Positions 21,008 to 30,129 of a DNA stretch of 39,594 bases are shown here, piece by piece. This DNA is from a virus: IMG/VR virus record IMGVR_UViG_3300022821_000048, positions 1 through 39,594 of that record. One strand, 5' to 3'. How positions within the stretch are numbered: the first letter of the stretch is position 1; every line of letters begins with the position of its first letter. The translations under genes and the position numbers were made by a program. The notes under the pieces were generated by a model. It was given only the letters and a program-made list of their open reading frames with translations. It was not told where the DNA came from and ran no database searches.

Positions 21008-23290
21008 ATGAACACAAAGCTCCTGCGGCTTAACGATCTTGAAAGGTCCCCGTTATGGGATACAGGGAATCGAAAGTTTTTACATAGATGGAAAGAACAC
21101 AATCAAATATTTACTAACGAAATGGCTAAAGCTAAAAAACCAAAAGGTTTAAAAATCCTAATTACTACCGTATTTGACAGAAACTACAAAGAAGCTGGCA
21201 AAACAATGTTTAATACGATTCGTAGATACACCGATTGTACAAACGTAGATTTCAAAATCATTACGGCAGATCCCGAAGTGCTAAAAGAATTCGGAGCGGA
21301 TAACTGTCATTTTGTAACTGATGAAATTAAGGCCAGATATGCAAATGTTAAATATAGTGTTGATTTGCCGGAAAACAAATACGCAACTTCGTGGTATAGG
21401 TACGAAATATTTAATATAGTTGGTTATGATCGGGTATTGTGCATTGATTGTGATTGTATTTGTATTCAGGATATTTCTTATCTATTTTCAGATGAATTGA
21501 ACGAATTTGATTTGATTTCAGTTGAAGATCATATCGTATCTAAATGCTTTATGGCTCATGTTCCTGCTTTGGAACGTCAAGGCTTACGGTTTGAGAAATT
21601 AATTCAACGGATGAAGGATGGTAAGATTGATATTCAGCCTGCTTTATTAGTTGCTAATAAGTCAATAGTAAATAATAAATGGTATAGCAAATTGCTTGAT
21701 TATGCTAATTCCGCGCCGTTCTCTTATTCCATTGATGAAGGCATCCTAAATGACTTTATATACATGGAAGGCTTAAAGATTAATCTTTTGCCTTTAGAAT
21801 GGGATTATCAGGACTGCTATGAGATTCATTGCAGAACGCTTCCAATACCATCAAATCCTATCATTGTACATTGTCAGGAATCGAAGCCTTTTAAAAAGAC
21901 TAAAGCACAAATAGACAAACGTATGCACAAATGGCATGACCTTTGGCATGAGCAAGCTAAACCTATCTTACAAAAAACAATCATTGCTATTATTATTTGG
22001 AACAGATTTGATAATCTTAAGTTATGGCTTAATTGCTGGAATCAATGTGATAGATCAGGAGCAGAATTAATTATTGTGCATAACCTTGAGCAAGACAATG
22101 AAAGGTACGCTCAATTATGTAGCGATTATGGGATTAAGTATGTTCCGCGTGAAAACAAAGGGTTTGATATTGGCGCATTTCAGGATGTGTGCAAAGAACG
22201 GCTAAAAGGATTTCCAAATAAATGGGATAGCTTAATATGGATTACAGATGACTGCATCCCGATGGCTAAAGATTTCGCAAGGCAATATTTAACGCACTTA
22301 GAAGCAGGTAATTTGCCATGTTACGAAATATCAGACGTTGTAAAAACACACGTTAGAACAACAGGCTTTTCAGTTACAAAGGAGGTTGCTAAAAAGCTAA
22401 CATTCCCAAAAGACCCGATTGAAAATAGAGAAGATTGCTATCACTTTGAGCATAAAAGCAAAACGGCTTTATATGAGCAGATTATCAGCATGGGTAAAAA
22501 GCCTGTAATGATAGCACCCGACTTGAAAACCTCCCCTTTATGGGATGAAGGCGTTAGAGGTCATTTAGAATTGAAGGGCAAACATGAGCAGGTTTTTCCT
22601 CCACTTCCAAAAGGAGTAACCAAATTAGAAAATAATAGTGTGCTTGACCGTTTAGCTATCAAACATAAATGCGATAAGTCCTCCCATTATCATAACTATT
22701 GCGTTAAGTATGACAGGTTACTTTCACAATATAGAGATACATTTACTTCCATCTTAGAGATAGGGGTAGCACAAGGTCAGTCTGTCAGTATGTGGGCAGA
22801 TTACTTTACAAAGGCCATCATTCATGGTGCTGATATTTCAAAGGCTTCCGAATCATGCGAGTCTTATTCTGAAAGGATTAAATTCCATTTGCTTGATCAG
22901 CGGAATTTAGCACAACTTAAAAACATGGAGCAGTTTTCACCATTTGACTTAATTATAGACGATGGCAATCACTTTTGGATGGAGCAGATACTAACTTTTC
23001 AAACCTTGTTTCCTTATGTTAAATCGGGAGGAATTTATATTGTCGAGGATACCACAACTTCGTACTGGAGAGAGTACAAAAACGGAAGAATTTCACCTGT
23101 TGAGTATTTTAAAACCTTTGCAGATGATGTTCACTTAAAAGGCCGTAGGGGAAGCATTCCATTGAATGCCCCTACTGAATTTGGAGATTGGGCAAAGGGA
23201 TGGCACAGGAGAGAGGATTGTCACACAGGCGTGCCGTTATTCGATTCGGTTCAGTTTATGAATGGTTTTATAGTAATTACGAAAGCATGA
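21008..23290 (+). CDS. Three-domain glycosyltransferase/glycosyltransferase/methyltransferase
   Basis: A 760-residue fusion. The first domain (about 35-310) looks like a nucleotide-sugar transferase with a metal-binding DCDC in VLCIDCDCICIQD near residue 145. The second (about 320-520) resembles a GT2-like domain (IIAIIIWNRFDNLKLWLNCW, then WITDDCIP near 410). The third (about 540-760) is a SAM methyltransferase of the CmcI/macrocin type with LEIGVAQGQSVSMW near 584 and LIIDDGNHFW. Together they could build and methylate a glycan. Presence among head genes suggests a virion or DNA target. The stop overlaps the next ATG. Confidence 0.75.
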   Translation: MNTKLLRLNDLERSPLWDTGNRKFLHRWKEHNQIFTNEMAKAKKPKGLKILITTVFDRNYKEAGKTMFNTIRRYTDCTNVDFKIITADPEVLKEFGADNCHFVTDEIKARYANVKYSVDLPENKYATSWYRYEIFNIVGYDRVLCIDCDCICIQDISYLFSDELNEFDLISVEDHIVSKCFMAHVPALERQGLRFEKLIQRMKDGKIDIQPALLVANKSIVNNKWYSKLLDYANSAPFSYSIDEGILNDFIYMEGLKINLLPLEWDYQDCYEIHCRTLPIPSNPIIVHCQESKPFKKTKAQIDKRMHKWHDLWHEQAKPILQKTIIAIIIWNRFDNLKLWLNCWNQCDRSGAELIIVHNLEQDNERYAQLCSDYGIKYVPRENKGFDIGAFQDVCKERLKGFPNKWDSLIWITDDCIPMAKDFARQYLTHLEAGNLPCYEISDVVKTHVRTTGFSVTKEVAKKLTFPKDPIENREDCYHFEHKSKTALYEQIISMGKKPVMIAPDLKTSPLWDEGVRGHLELKGKHEQVFPPLPKGVTKLENNSVLDRLAIKHKCDKSSHYHNYCVKYDRLLSQYRDTFTSILEIGVAQGQSVSMWADYFTKAIIHGADISKASESCESYSERIKFHLLDQRNLAQLKNMEQFSPFDLIIDDGNHFWMEQILTFQTLFPYVKSGGIYIVEDTTTSYWREYKNGRISPVEYFKTFADDVHLKGRRGSIPLNAPTEFGDWAKGWHRREDCHTGVPLFDSVQFMNGFIVITKA

Positions 23291-25212
23291 AAATAGTACT
23301 ATTCGGAGGCTCTGGCATTTTAGGAACAGAAATGCAGAAACATTATAATCTTAATTACCCATCACGAGCGGAGGTTAATATTACTAAGATGTCTGATATA
23401 TTGATTTACTTGAAGTCAATTAGACCTGATGTTTTGATTAACGGGGCGGCGGTTACGGACAATCGAATAGTTGAAAAGAATCCGATATCAGCTATTGATA
23501 CGAATATTATCGGTTCTGCAAACTTAGCGGTTGCCTGTTTGTCGTTAAATATCCGATACGTTTATATTTCGACTGATTACGTTTATCCAGGTGATCATGG
23601 AAACTATCAGGAATCAGATCCGATTATGCCGTTCAATCTTTATTCATGGACAAAGCTGGGCGGTGAATGCTCAGCGGTGGCAGTTAAGAATCATTTAATT
23701 ATCCGTACTTCATTTGGGGCTAATACATTTCCATACAAAGAGGCATTTACCGATAAATGGACTTCAAAGGATTATGTAGATCAAATCGCACCTTTAATTT
23801 ACGAGGCTTCAATCAGTCCATTAATAGGGGTTCTAAATTTAGGAACTGAAAGGAAAAACCTATTTGAGCACGCATCAGATAGAAGTGTAGTAAGTCCTGT
23901 AAAGATTGGAGATACTAATTTTGCAACGCCTTACGATACTTCATTAAACTTGCAACGGTGGCAGAATTACAAAGATGATAAGTCAATCGCTAAGCCTCAT
24001 ACAAATTGCAGGGTTTGCGGTTCGGATAAGTTAGTCAAGTATCTTGATTTAGGATTGATGCCTTTGGCTAATAATCTGGAATCAAAAGCAACGGATGCCA
24101 AAGCAAAAGAGCGGTTCCCGTTACAAGTCATGTTTTGTGAATCATGCTCACTATCTCAGTTATCAGTAGTTATCGACCCTGAAAAGATGTTTAGTTACTA
24201 TACTTATCGTAGTAGCGTAAATAAGCCGTATATTCAGCATTGCAGGGAAATGGCAGTACAACTTGATATAGCTTATGAATTGCATACCGATAGCTTCCAT
24301 ATCGACATAGCCGGTAATGATGGAACTTTGCTAAATACTTTCAAAAAAGTAATTAATCACAAAGTCCTAAATATTGACCCTGCATCAAACCTAACTGCAA
24401 TATCAGAAGCAAATGGAATACCTGCTATATCAGACTTTTGGGGACAGGATGTTGCTATTGATGTGGTAAATACATACGGTCATGCAGACTTATTTACAGC
24501 GACTAACGTTTTTGCTCATTTAGACGATGTTAAAGGATTTTTACAGGCTTGCGAATATGCTTTGGCAGATAAGGGGGTATTAGTCATTGAAAATCCTTAC
24601 TTGATAGACTTTATTGAGAATATGGAATTTGATACGGTTTATTTTGAGCACGTTACTTATTGGAGCTTAACTCCCTTAGTGAAATTATGCGATCAGGTTG
24701 GATTGAGGGTTATTGATATTGAAAAACAAAACATACATGGCGGAACGATGCGGTATATTATTGCTAAAGATCAAGCGTATGAGCAATCTTGTAGAGTAAA
24801 TAAATTATTAATCTCTGAGTTTGAATATACCCATCTATCAAAATACACCGATTGGTCAGCTAAAGTCTATGATTTGGTTGGCAACTTTTCGGCTCAATTA
24901 CTTGCACTTAAGAAGTCTGGTAAAAAGATTGCATCGTTCGCAGCGAGTGCCAAAGGCAACACGTTACTAAACATGGCAGGAATGAACACCGATATAATTG
25001 ATTTCATTGCAGACGACACGCCTGAGAAGATTGGTAAGTTTTCACCAGGTACAGGAATCCCGATTGTTGGAATCGGTGAGGTTAAAAAACATGAGCCTGA
25101 TTACATTGTCATTCTGAGTTGGAACTTTACCGATGCAATCATTGAAAGGTTAAGACCTGTTTATAAAGGGAAGTTTATCGTACCGATACCTGAATTTAAG
25201 ATTATAGAATGA
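23287..25212 (+). CDS. Fusion of RmlD-like sugar reductase and sugar C-methyltransferase
   Basis: A 641-residue fusion from the ATG at 23287. The N-terminal domain (1-220) is an extended short-chain dehydrogenase: FGGSGILG for NAD(P) binding (about 6-13) and YSWTK (Y118, K122) as the catalytic pair, close to dTDP-4-dehydrorhamnose reductase. From about 240 come a zinc-binding part (CRVC, later CESC), a SAM-binding methyltransferase core and the C-terminal FAASAKGNTLLN domain, the layout of NDP-hexose C-methyltransferases. It would make a C-methylated deoxy sugar nucleotide from a host 4-keto sugar. ATGA overlaps occur on both sides. Confidence 0.78.
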   Translation: MKIVLFGGSGILGTEMQKHYNLNYPSRAEVNITKMSDILIYLKSIRPDVLINGAAVTDNRIVEKNPISAIDTNIIGSANLAVACLSLNIRYVYISTDYVYPGDHGNYQESDPIMPFNLYSWTKLGGECSAVAVKNHLIIRTSFGANTFPYKEAFTDKWTSKDYVDQIAPLIYEASISPLIGVLNLGTERKNLFEHASDRSVVSPVKIGDTNFATPYDTSLNLQRWQNYKDDKSIAKPHTNCRVCGSDKLVKYLDLGLMPLANNLESKATDAKAKERFPLQVMFCESCSLSQLSVVIDPEKMFSYYTYRSSVNKPYIQHCREMAVQLDIAYELHTDSFHIDIAGNDGTLLNTFKKVINHKVLNIDPASNLTAISEANGIPAISDFWGQDVAIDVVNTYGHADLFTATNVFAHLDDVKGFLQACEYALADKGVLVIENPYLIDFIENMEFDTVYFEHVTYWSLTPLVKLCDQVGLRVIDIEKQNIHGGTMRYIIAKDQAYEQSCRVNKLLISEFEYTHLSKYTDWSAKVYDLVGNFSAQLLALKKSGKKIASFAASAKGNTLLNMAGMNTDIIDFIADDTPEKIGKFSPGTGIPIVGIGEVKKHEPDYIVILSWNFTDAIIERLRPVYKGKFIVPIPEFKIIE

Positions 25213-25739
25213 TTATCCACTTCATACAACCATTCCATCCCGACAAAAACATAGGGAAAGAATTTAACTCACGTATTGCAGAACTGCCAGCCGATTGCTA
25301 TATCTGCCTACGTGATCAGGATACTTTACCACTCCGATCTGATTGGGGAGCACAAATCTATCAGGTAATTGAAGCTAATCTAGATTTTGATATTATCGGG
25401 TGTATGACAAACCGATTAAAAGCTCCGTATCAATTAGTAAATGGAAAGTTCAATTCAGATCCCGACATTTCAAATCATATCGAAATAGCAAATAATCAAT
25501 GGGATAAGTACGGTACTCAAGTGACAGGCGTTCCAATAGTAGCAGGGATGTGCATGATATTTCATAAATCCGTTTGGGAAGCTATCAAGTTTAAAGAGAA
25601 TTCAATATTCTTTGATAAGGAATTCTGTCAGTCAGCAAAAGGGCGGTTTAATGTGGGGGCTGCTAAAGGGGTGTATTTGTTTCATTTGTATAGATGGGGG
25701 GCTGAGAATCCGTACACCTATGTCAATCATTTAAGATAA
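25209..25739 (+). CDS. Small GT2-like glycosyltransferase
   Basis: A 176-residue protein with CYICLRDQDTLPLRSDWG (acidic DQD metal site), DIIGCMTNRL and VAGMCMIFHKSVWEAI, then FFDKEFC; this matches short GT2-type transferases with a DxD and a conserved late Asp. It is the third member of the sugar module and is coupled to the fusion gene by ATGA. Its end overlaps the convergent gene at 25727 by 13 bases. Confidence 0.7.
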   Translation: MIIHFIQPFHPDKNIGKEFNSRIAELPADCYICLRDQDTLPLRSDWGAQIYQVIEANLDFDIIGCMTNRLKAPYQLVNGKFNSDPDISNHIEIANNQWDKYGTQVTGVPIVAGMCMIFHKSVWEAIKFKENSIFFDKEFCQSAKGRFNVGAAKGVYLFHLYRWGAENPYTYVNHLR

Positions 25740-25936
25740 TCCGTAACGTCAATATAAACTCCCTCCACAAATATTTTGGCAGTCTTATCTTTACCGTTAT
25801 AATAAAATTCCTTTAGGGTTGGGTTAGAATAAACCTTAACAGTCCAGATGCTATTAGGAGCTTTAATACATTTAATTAACCCATCTTTGAATTGAATAAA
25901 CTCATTGATGTAGGATTGTTTTACTTCTTCTTCCAT
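25727..25936 (-). CDS. 69-residue hypothetical protein
   Basis: Starts at the ATG at 25936 (MEEEVKQSYINEFIQFKDGL); mostly beta-looking with basic patches, ending DVTDYLK. It is the last of three overlapping minus-strand genes and overlaps the glycosyltransferase end tail to tail. No family is recognised. Confidence 0.65.
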   Translation of the reverse strand: MEEEVKQSYINEFIQFKDGLIKCIKAPNSIWTVKVYSNPTLKEFYYNGKDKTAKIFVEGVYIDVTDYLK

Positions 25937-26307
25937 GTTATTTTTGGTGGATTTAGTTTAACCCATTCTAAAATAGCTTTACATTTTATTTCAAATAATT
26001 CATCTTCAATCCATACTCCTCTTATAGAAGTACCCCAATTTAGTTTCCCATGCAAAAATGGCATATTTACCATAGTTAGGTATGTAAGGTATTTGCTATC
26101 GGATTGGTTTTGATACTCAAATGTTTTCTTTAATATTAGGGCTTCGATAACTTCAATCATTCCCTGAGCAAAAAGTTTAGATATATCGCTATCGTAGCAA
26201 GTAAAATCAAATATATCCTCGCCTAAATATTCCAATTCAGATGGCTTGCACTCATTATACTGGCTATCCTCCCAACCTATTTGTATTTCTTTTATAATTT
26301 TGTCCAT
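25921..26307 (-). CDS. 128-residue acidic hypothetical protein
   Basis: Acidic and soluble, with IQIGWEDSQYNECKPSELEY near the start and a basic Lys tail. It overlaps the genes before and after by 16 bases each. No catalytic motif is recognised. As part of a separately regulated minus-strand unit it could be an accessory or defence-related protein. Confidence 0.65.
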   Translation of the reverse strand: MDKIIKEIQIGWEDSQYNECKPSELEYLGEDIFDFTCYDSDISKLFAQGMIEVIEALILKKTFEYQNQSDSKYLTYLTMVNMPFLHGKLNWGTSIRGVWIEDELFEIKCKAILEWVKLNPPKITWKKK

Positions 26308-26480
26308 GTTATCTCATTTTGATAATATCCGAATTTGGAAAACCATCTCTTAATGGTGCTTTCCTTTAGTTCACCATTCAAAAACCTACGCTTAAATAGG
26401 AATGCTGCTTGAGCCGACATATACGGAGCGTACCATTTATGCTCTGATGTTATGAGTTTGAATATCTGTTCTGTATTCAT
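26292..26480 (-). CDS. 62-residue basic protein, putative autoregulator
   Basis: Begins MNTEQIFKLITSEHKWYAPY and has a helical, basic middle (FKRRFLNGELKESTIKRWFS) that resembles a helix-turn-helix with a recognition helix around STIKRWFSKFGYY. It is the first gene of the minus-strand unit, and its start overlaps one of two operator-like repeats. DNA binding is inferred. Confidence 0.55.
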   Translation of the reverse strand: MNTEQIFKLITSEHKWYAPYMSAQAAFLFKRRFLNGELKESTIKRWFSKFGYYQNEITWTKL

Positions 26481-26515
26481 ATATCAAATATACAAAACTG
26501 TTCTGTATATCAAAA
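26466..26515 (-). promoter_or_regulatory. Promoter with paired operator repeats
   Basis: On the minus strand TTTTG (complement of 26511-26515) is followed after 18 bases by TATATTTG (complement of 26485-26492), an exact -7 box, four bases before the ATG at 26480. CTGTTCTGTAT occurs directly repeated at 26466-26476 and 26498-26508, 32 bases apart; the second copy lies between the two promoter boxes. TATACA/TGTATA (26489-26494/26504-26509) forms an inverted repeat there. A repressor binding both copies would block transcription. Confidence 0.65.
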
Positions 26516-26554
26516 CTTTACAGATGCATTTTTATAATATTTATTTTTACATCA

Positions 26555-27217
26555 ATGAATCAGCTAACAAAAGACCACAATTCCGAAATTAAGGAGCTTG
26601 ACGATAAGAAAGGCTATGTGGAAGCTATTGCTAATGCTTATAATAATGAGGATAGCGATGGGGATATTTCGCATCCCGGTTCATTCATGAAAACTGTTTC
26701 CGAAGGTCGTAAAAAGCTAAGAGTTTACAAGAATCACGACACCCGTTTACTAATCGGAGTGCCTAAAGAATTAAGGCCAGAGCATCCCGATGGATTATTC
26801 ACAGGTACTCAATTCAATATGGAAACCGATTTAGGAAAGGATATGTTTAACGATATTAAGTTAATTCACTCCAACGGTCAGGAAGCTGATTTGTCAATTG
26901 GCTATCAGGTTATAAGACGCGATCAGAAGAACTCAAAGATTATTACTGAATATAACCTACGGGAATATTCATTCTTAACAAGTTGGGGAGCTAACCCAAA
27001 TGCGGTTGTATTAGGTGCTAAATCAAGCGCATCCGATATAATCGACCATTTAACTAAAATGTATAACCTCCCTTATTCCGATTCAAGACTATTGGAAGTT
27101 GAAAAAATACTTAAATCACTCACAACTGCGCCGCCCGAAAGCACCCAGAAAGATGAGCCGATTGATGCGAAACAATTATTCATTCACATTAAAAATTCAT
27201 TCCGTTATGGAAATTAA
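26555..27217 (+). CDS. Prohead protease (HK97 family)
   Basis: A 220-residue serine protease: VYKNHDTRLLIG (His about 60), then EADLSIGYQV (Ser about 113), with NLREYSFLTSWGANPNA, the pattern of the HK97 prohead protease family. It cleaves scaffold and capsid N-termini during head maturation. The major capsid gene follows with an 11-base overlap. Confidence 0.88.
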   Translation: MNQLTKDHNSEIKELDDKKGYVEAIANAYNNEDSDGDISHPGSFMKTVSEGRKKLRVYKNHDTRLLIGVPKELRPEHPDGLFTGTQFNMETDLGKDMFNDIKLIHSNGQEADLSIGYQVIRRDQKNSKIITEYNLREYSFLTSWGANPNAVVLGAKSSASDIIDHLTKMYNLPYSDSRLLEVEKILKSLTTAPPESTQKDEPIDAKQLFIHIKNSFRYGN

Positions 27218-28496
27218 AGAAATAACAGACGCTATTGAATTAGCGTCTAAAGGCCTGAAAGATGGCGTAGATGGTGCAAAAACACAAGCAACCGAGGCAT
27301 TAGCAGAAGCTAAAAAAGCACTTGAGGCACTTGAGGCAAAAGCAACCAAAGAAGATATTTCAGGTATTAAATCTGAATTGGAAGCAAAGGTAAAAGAGCT
27401 ACAGGATCAGCACGATGCTCTGTCAACTAAAATGAATAAGAAAAGCGAATCAACTCGCAAACTAAAATCATTTGAGCAGGCATTCACCGAAGCATATATG
27501 GCTCAAGCTGAAACTATTAAAGCGATCATCAAAAACGATGGTAAGCAAGATGGCCCTTTAGTATTCGACTTGAAAGAAGCCGTAACAATCGGAGATTTTA
27601 ACACGATTGAAGCCGTAGGTTCTGAAAGCAATTACTCATTAACCCAAAATACAGGCATTATAAGCCCGATTCGTAAACGCCAATTAACTTACTTGCAAAA
27701 CGTATCGACAGGCTCAATGACTAAGCCTTATGCGATGTGGATTGAGGAATTGGACGAGCAAGGCACACCAATCTTCATAGGAGAAGGAGATACTAAAACA
27801 TTCCTTTCTGTTCGTTACGAGGAGCGTCAAATGGTTGCTAAGAAGATCGCAGTTTACGGAAAGGTGACTACCGAGTTTATGGATGACCTGCCTCAGTTAA
27901 TGAGCTACGTTCAAAACAACTTAATGAAGCGTGCTGATATTGTGACTGAAACAGGCTTATTTTCAGGCCCCGGAACAGGTGACGATCTTAAAGGACTTGA
28001 CGAATACGCGACTGCATTCACAGGCTCTACAATGGCCGGAACTATCACAGATGCGAATGAGTTTGATGTTTTAATCGCTGCAATCCTGCAAGTTAAAAAG
28101 GCTTTCGGTATTCCAACAGGATTCTTTGTTAACGAAGGCTTCCTTGCTAAAATGATTTCAACTAAAACCACTCTTGGAGAGTACACAAACCCAACTGCGT
28201 TTTTAGGACAAGATGCACAAGGTTACACCACCTTACAAGGTGTTCGATTGATCGGTACTAATGCTTTAGATTCTTTAGGAATTGATTTCATTGGTGGTGA
28301 CTTATCAGTAATCAACGTACTATTCCGTCAGGGCATGAGAGTCCAGATTGGATTGGATGGAAACGACTTTATCAATAACAAGAAAACAATCTTGTTAGAG
28401 CAGAGGTTAGTCCAATTTGTATCTGCAAACGATGTACAGGTAATTATCAAAGGTGACTTTGCTACTGCTGAAGCATTGCTTGAAGCTACAACGTAA
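27207..28496 (+). CDS. Major capsid protein (HK97 fold)
   Basis: A 429-residue protein from the ATG at 27207. Residues 1-95 are a Lys/Glu/Ala-rich coiled coil, the scaffold-like delta domain usually removed by the protease encoded just before. The rest shows SYVQNNLMKRADIVTETGLF, GPGTGDDLKGL and the late FRQGMRVQIGLDGND typical of HK97-fold capsids. An intrinsic terminator follows, as expected for a highly expressed gene. Confidence 0.92.
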   Translation: MEIKEITDAIELASKGLKDGVDGAKTQATEALAEAKKALEALEAKATKEDISGIKSELEAKVKELQDQHDALSTKMNKKSESTRKLKSFEQAFTEAYMAQAETIKAIIKNDGKQDGPLVFDLKEAVTIGDFNTIEAVGSESNYSLTQNTGIISPIRKRQLTYLQNVSTGSMTKPYAMWIEELDEQGTPIFIGEGDTKTFLSVRYEERQMVAKKIAVYGKVTTEFMDDLPQLMSYVQNNLMKRADIVTETGLFSGPGTGDDLKGLDEYATAFTGSTMAGTITDANEFDVLIAAILQVKKAFGIPTGFFVNEGFLAKMISTKTTLGEYTNPTAFLGQDAQGYTTLQGVRLIGTNALDSLGIDFIGGDLSVINVLFRQGMRVQIGLDGNDFINNKKTILLEQRLVQFVSANDVQVIIKGDFATAEALLEATT

Positions 28497-28518
28497 TCAA
28501 GTAACTCATAAGATAAGA

Positions 28519-28552
28519 GCCCTGTTATCTGCTAAAGGTGGCAGGGTTTTTT
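28519..28552 (+). terminator. Intrinsic terminator after the capsid gene
   Basis: CCCTG (28520-28524) pairs with CAGGG (28542-28546), with extra ATC/GGT pairing inside, followed by six T residues. It lies 24 bases after the capsid stop. Confidence 0.8.
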
Positions 28553-28564
28553 AATTACCTATCA

Positions 28565-28729
28565 ATGAAAATCGAATACATTAAATCCCATAAGTCAGGG
28601 AACAGAGGCAAAATCGCAGAAGTATCTGATAGCTTTGGTCATTACTTGATTATCTCAGGTCATGCCTTGCAGTTGACTAATAAGATGGATAAAAGAGTTT
28701 ATAAAACTAAAGGGAATGTATCAAAGTAA
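28565..28729 (+). CDS. 54-residue hypothetical protein
   Basis: From the ATG at 28565: a compact beta-like domain (MKIEYIKSHKSGNRGKIAEV) ending basic. It overlaps the connector gene by 14 bases. Such small proteins after the capsid gene are common in Bacteroidota phages; role unknown. A start at 28538 lies inside the terminator and is rejected. Confidence 0.6.
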   Translation: MKIEYIKSHKSGNRGKIAEVSDSFGHYLIISGHALQLTNKMDKRVYKTKGNVSK

Positions 28730-29315
28730 GATAATAACCGATTTAACTGAAGAGCCTGTAAGCCTGCAATATTGTAAGGACTTTATGGAGATTGATTTTA
28801 CGGACTTTGACACGCTAATAACCAGGCTAATTAAAGCAGCTCGAATATCATCTGAGAAGTTTACAGGATTGGCATATGGTAAAAAAGAAATACAATTAGT
28901 CAGCAATCAGTATAAAGTTGATTTGCCTTATGCTCCTTTTAAGGAGATTAAAACATTAGTTGATGCTGATGGGAGTGCAATTACTTCGACTAATTACGAC
29001 TTATTCGGGTATGACACGCCACAGATTAAAGTTGGTTTGCCATGTACTCCATCAAATTATGATCCATATTACGATGTTTTGGGGTCACTTTTAAGGACTT
29101 ATAATGAATGGACTTTAAATTATTATACAGGTTATTATACTGAGGCTGCCTTGGTAGTGACAAATACGTTACCAGAAGATTTAAAGTCAGCAATTTGCAT
29201 GAGAGTTGAAACGGCATTTAAATATAGAGCAGATGCAAGCAATGAGCAGGTGAGTAAGGCTATTAATACAAGTACTGAATTAGAGTTTAGTTACCGTTTA
29301 AATCCGATTGTATAA
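28716..29315 (+). CDS. Head-tail connector (gp6-like)
   Basis: A 199-residue protein. The helical start SLQYCKDFMEIDFTDFDTLI, ARISSEKFTGLAYGKKEIQL, and the final helix with RVETAFKYRAD fit the gp6-like connectors that dock under the portal. Position after capsid and before head closure supports it. The stop overlaps the next start as TAATG. Confidence 0.75.
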   Translation: MYQSKIITDLTEEPVSLQYCKDFMEIDFTDFDTLITRLIKAARISSEKFTGLAYGKKEIQLVSNQYKVDLPYAPFKEIKTLVDADGSAITSTNYDLFGYDTPQIKVGLPCTPSNYDPYYDVLGSLLRTYNEWTLNYYTGYYTEAALVVTNTLPEDLKSAICMRVETAFKYRADASNEQVSKAINTSTELEFSYRLNPIV

Positions 29316-29653
29316 TGACCGGAAATTATGATCAGATAGGTACTTTCATTGACTATCAGGACATATCTGATGGAGCAGGAGGCACAACGCCTGACAGAAT
29401 TGAATTATTAACGACTTATATAGCTATTGATCAAATCCGTTCTCGTTCTGATTTGGAGCAAATGGAACGGAATTTAGAGCAGATCTATAAGCTAAGAATT
29501 AAATATCGGGAGGCTTTTACGCCAAACAACTTAATGTACTTGGAGTGGAACAGTTACCAATACACAATTAATTCAGTTGAGTTACAGGGCACAAGGCATA
29601 AAAGAGAATACACAATGTTGATTGTTCAGGATAGAATAATAGAAACTACGTAA
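29315..29653 (+). CDS. Head closure/head-tail adaptor protein
   Basis: A 112-residue beta-rich protein (YQDISDGAGGTTPDRIELL, and RSRSDLEQMERNLEQIYKLR) resembling SPP1 gp16-like stoppers. Order connector, closure, gp10-like and completion protein is canonical. It overlaps both neighbours. Confidence 0.7.
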   Translation: MTGNYDQIGTFIDYQDISDGAGGTTPDRIELLTTYIAIDQIRSRSDLEQMERNLEQIYKLRIKYREAFTPNNLMYLEWNSYQYTINSVELQGTRHKREYTMLIVQDRIIETT

Positions 29654-30129
29654 TGGCAAATGCAACTATTAAAATTCAGGGTTTAAAGTCACTTGAAAAG
29701 CGGTTAAAGCGATTGAGTGAGCAGACTGTTCAGGATGTGAAGTTGCAGGTTTTAGATAGTGCGACACAAATAGAACAGGATGCGATTAGTAATGCTCCTA
29801 ACTTTTTATTTATTATGGGTAAAAAATCGGGTCCCGAAAGTATTAGCGTAGCTCAGTTTATAAATAAAACGCCTTCAAATAATGGCTTTGCATTTGACGT
29901 AGGTATTGAAGCTAACACACCGATTCCGATTTACGTAGAGTTTGGAACGGGTACAGATGCGGCTTCATACGTGCCTACATTACCAAAGGAAGTGCAGGCA
30001 GCTGCTCGAAAGTTTTATAAAAATGGTAAAGGCAGAATAATGAAACAACCTTATTTAATACCGGCTTTCCTAAAAGAAAGCCCTTTATTTATTGCAGAGT
30101 TAAAAAAGATACTTAAGAAAAATGTTTGA
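29653..30129 (+). CDS. HK97 gp10-like tail-connection protein
   Basis: A 158-residue protein; IKIQGLKSLEKRLKRLSEQT at the start and PIYVEFGTGTDAASYVP with QPYLIPAF match the HK97 gp10 family, which joins heads to tails. It overlaps the next gene by 8 bases. Confidence 0.8.
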   Translation: MANATIKIQGLKSLEKRLKRLSEQTVQDVKLQVLDSATQIEQDAISNAPNFLFIMGKKSGPESISVAQFINKTPSNNGFAFDVGIEANTPIPIYVEFGTGTDAASYVPTLPKEVQAAARKFYKNGKGRIMKQPYLIPAFLKESPLFIAELKKILKKNV

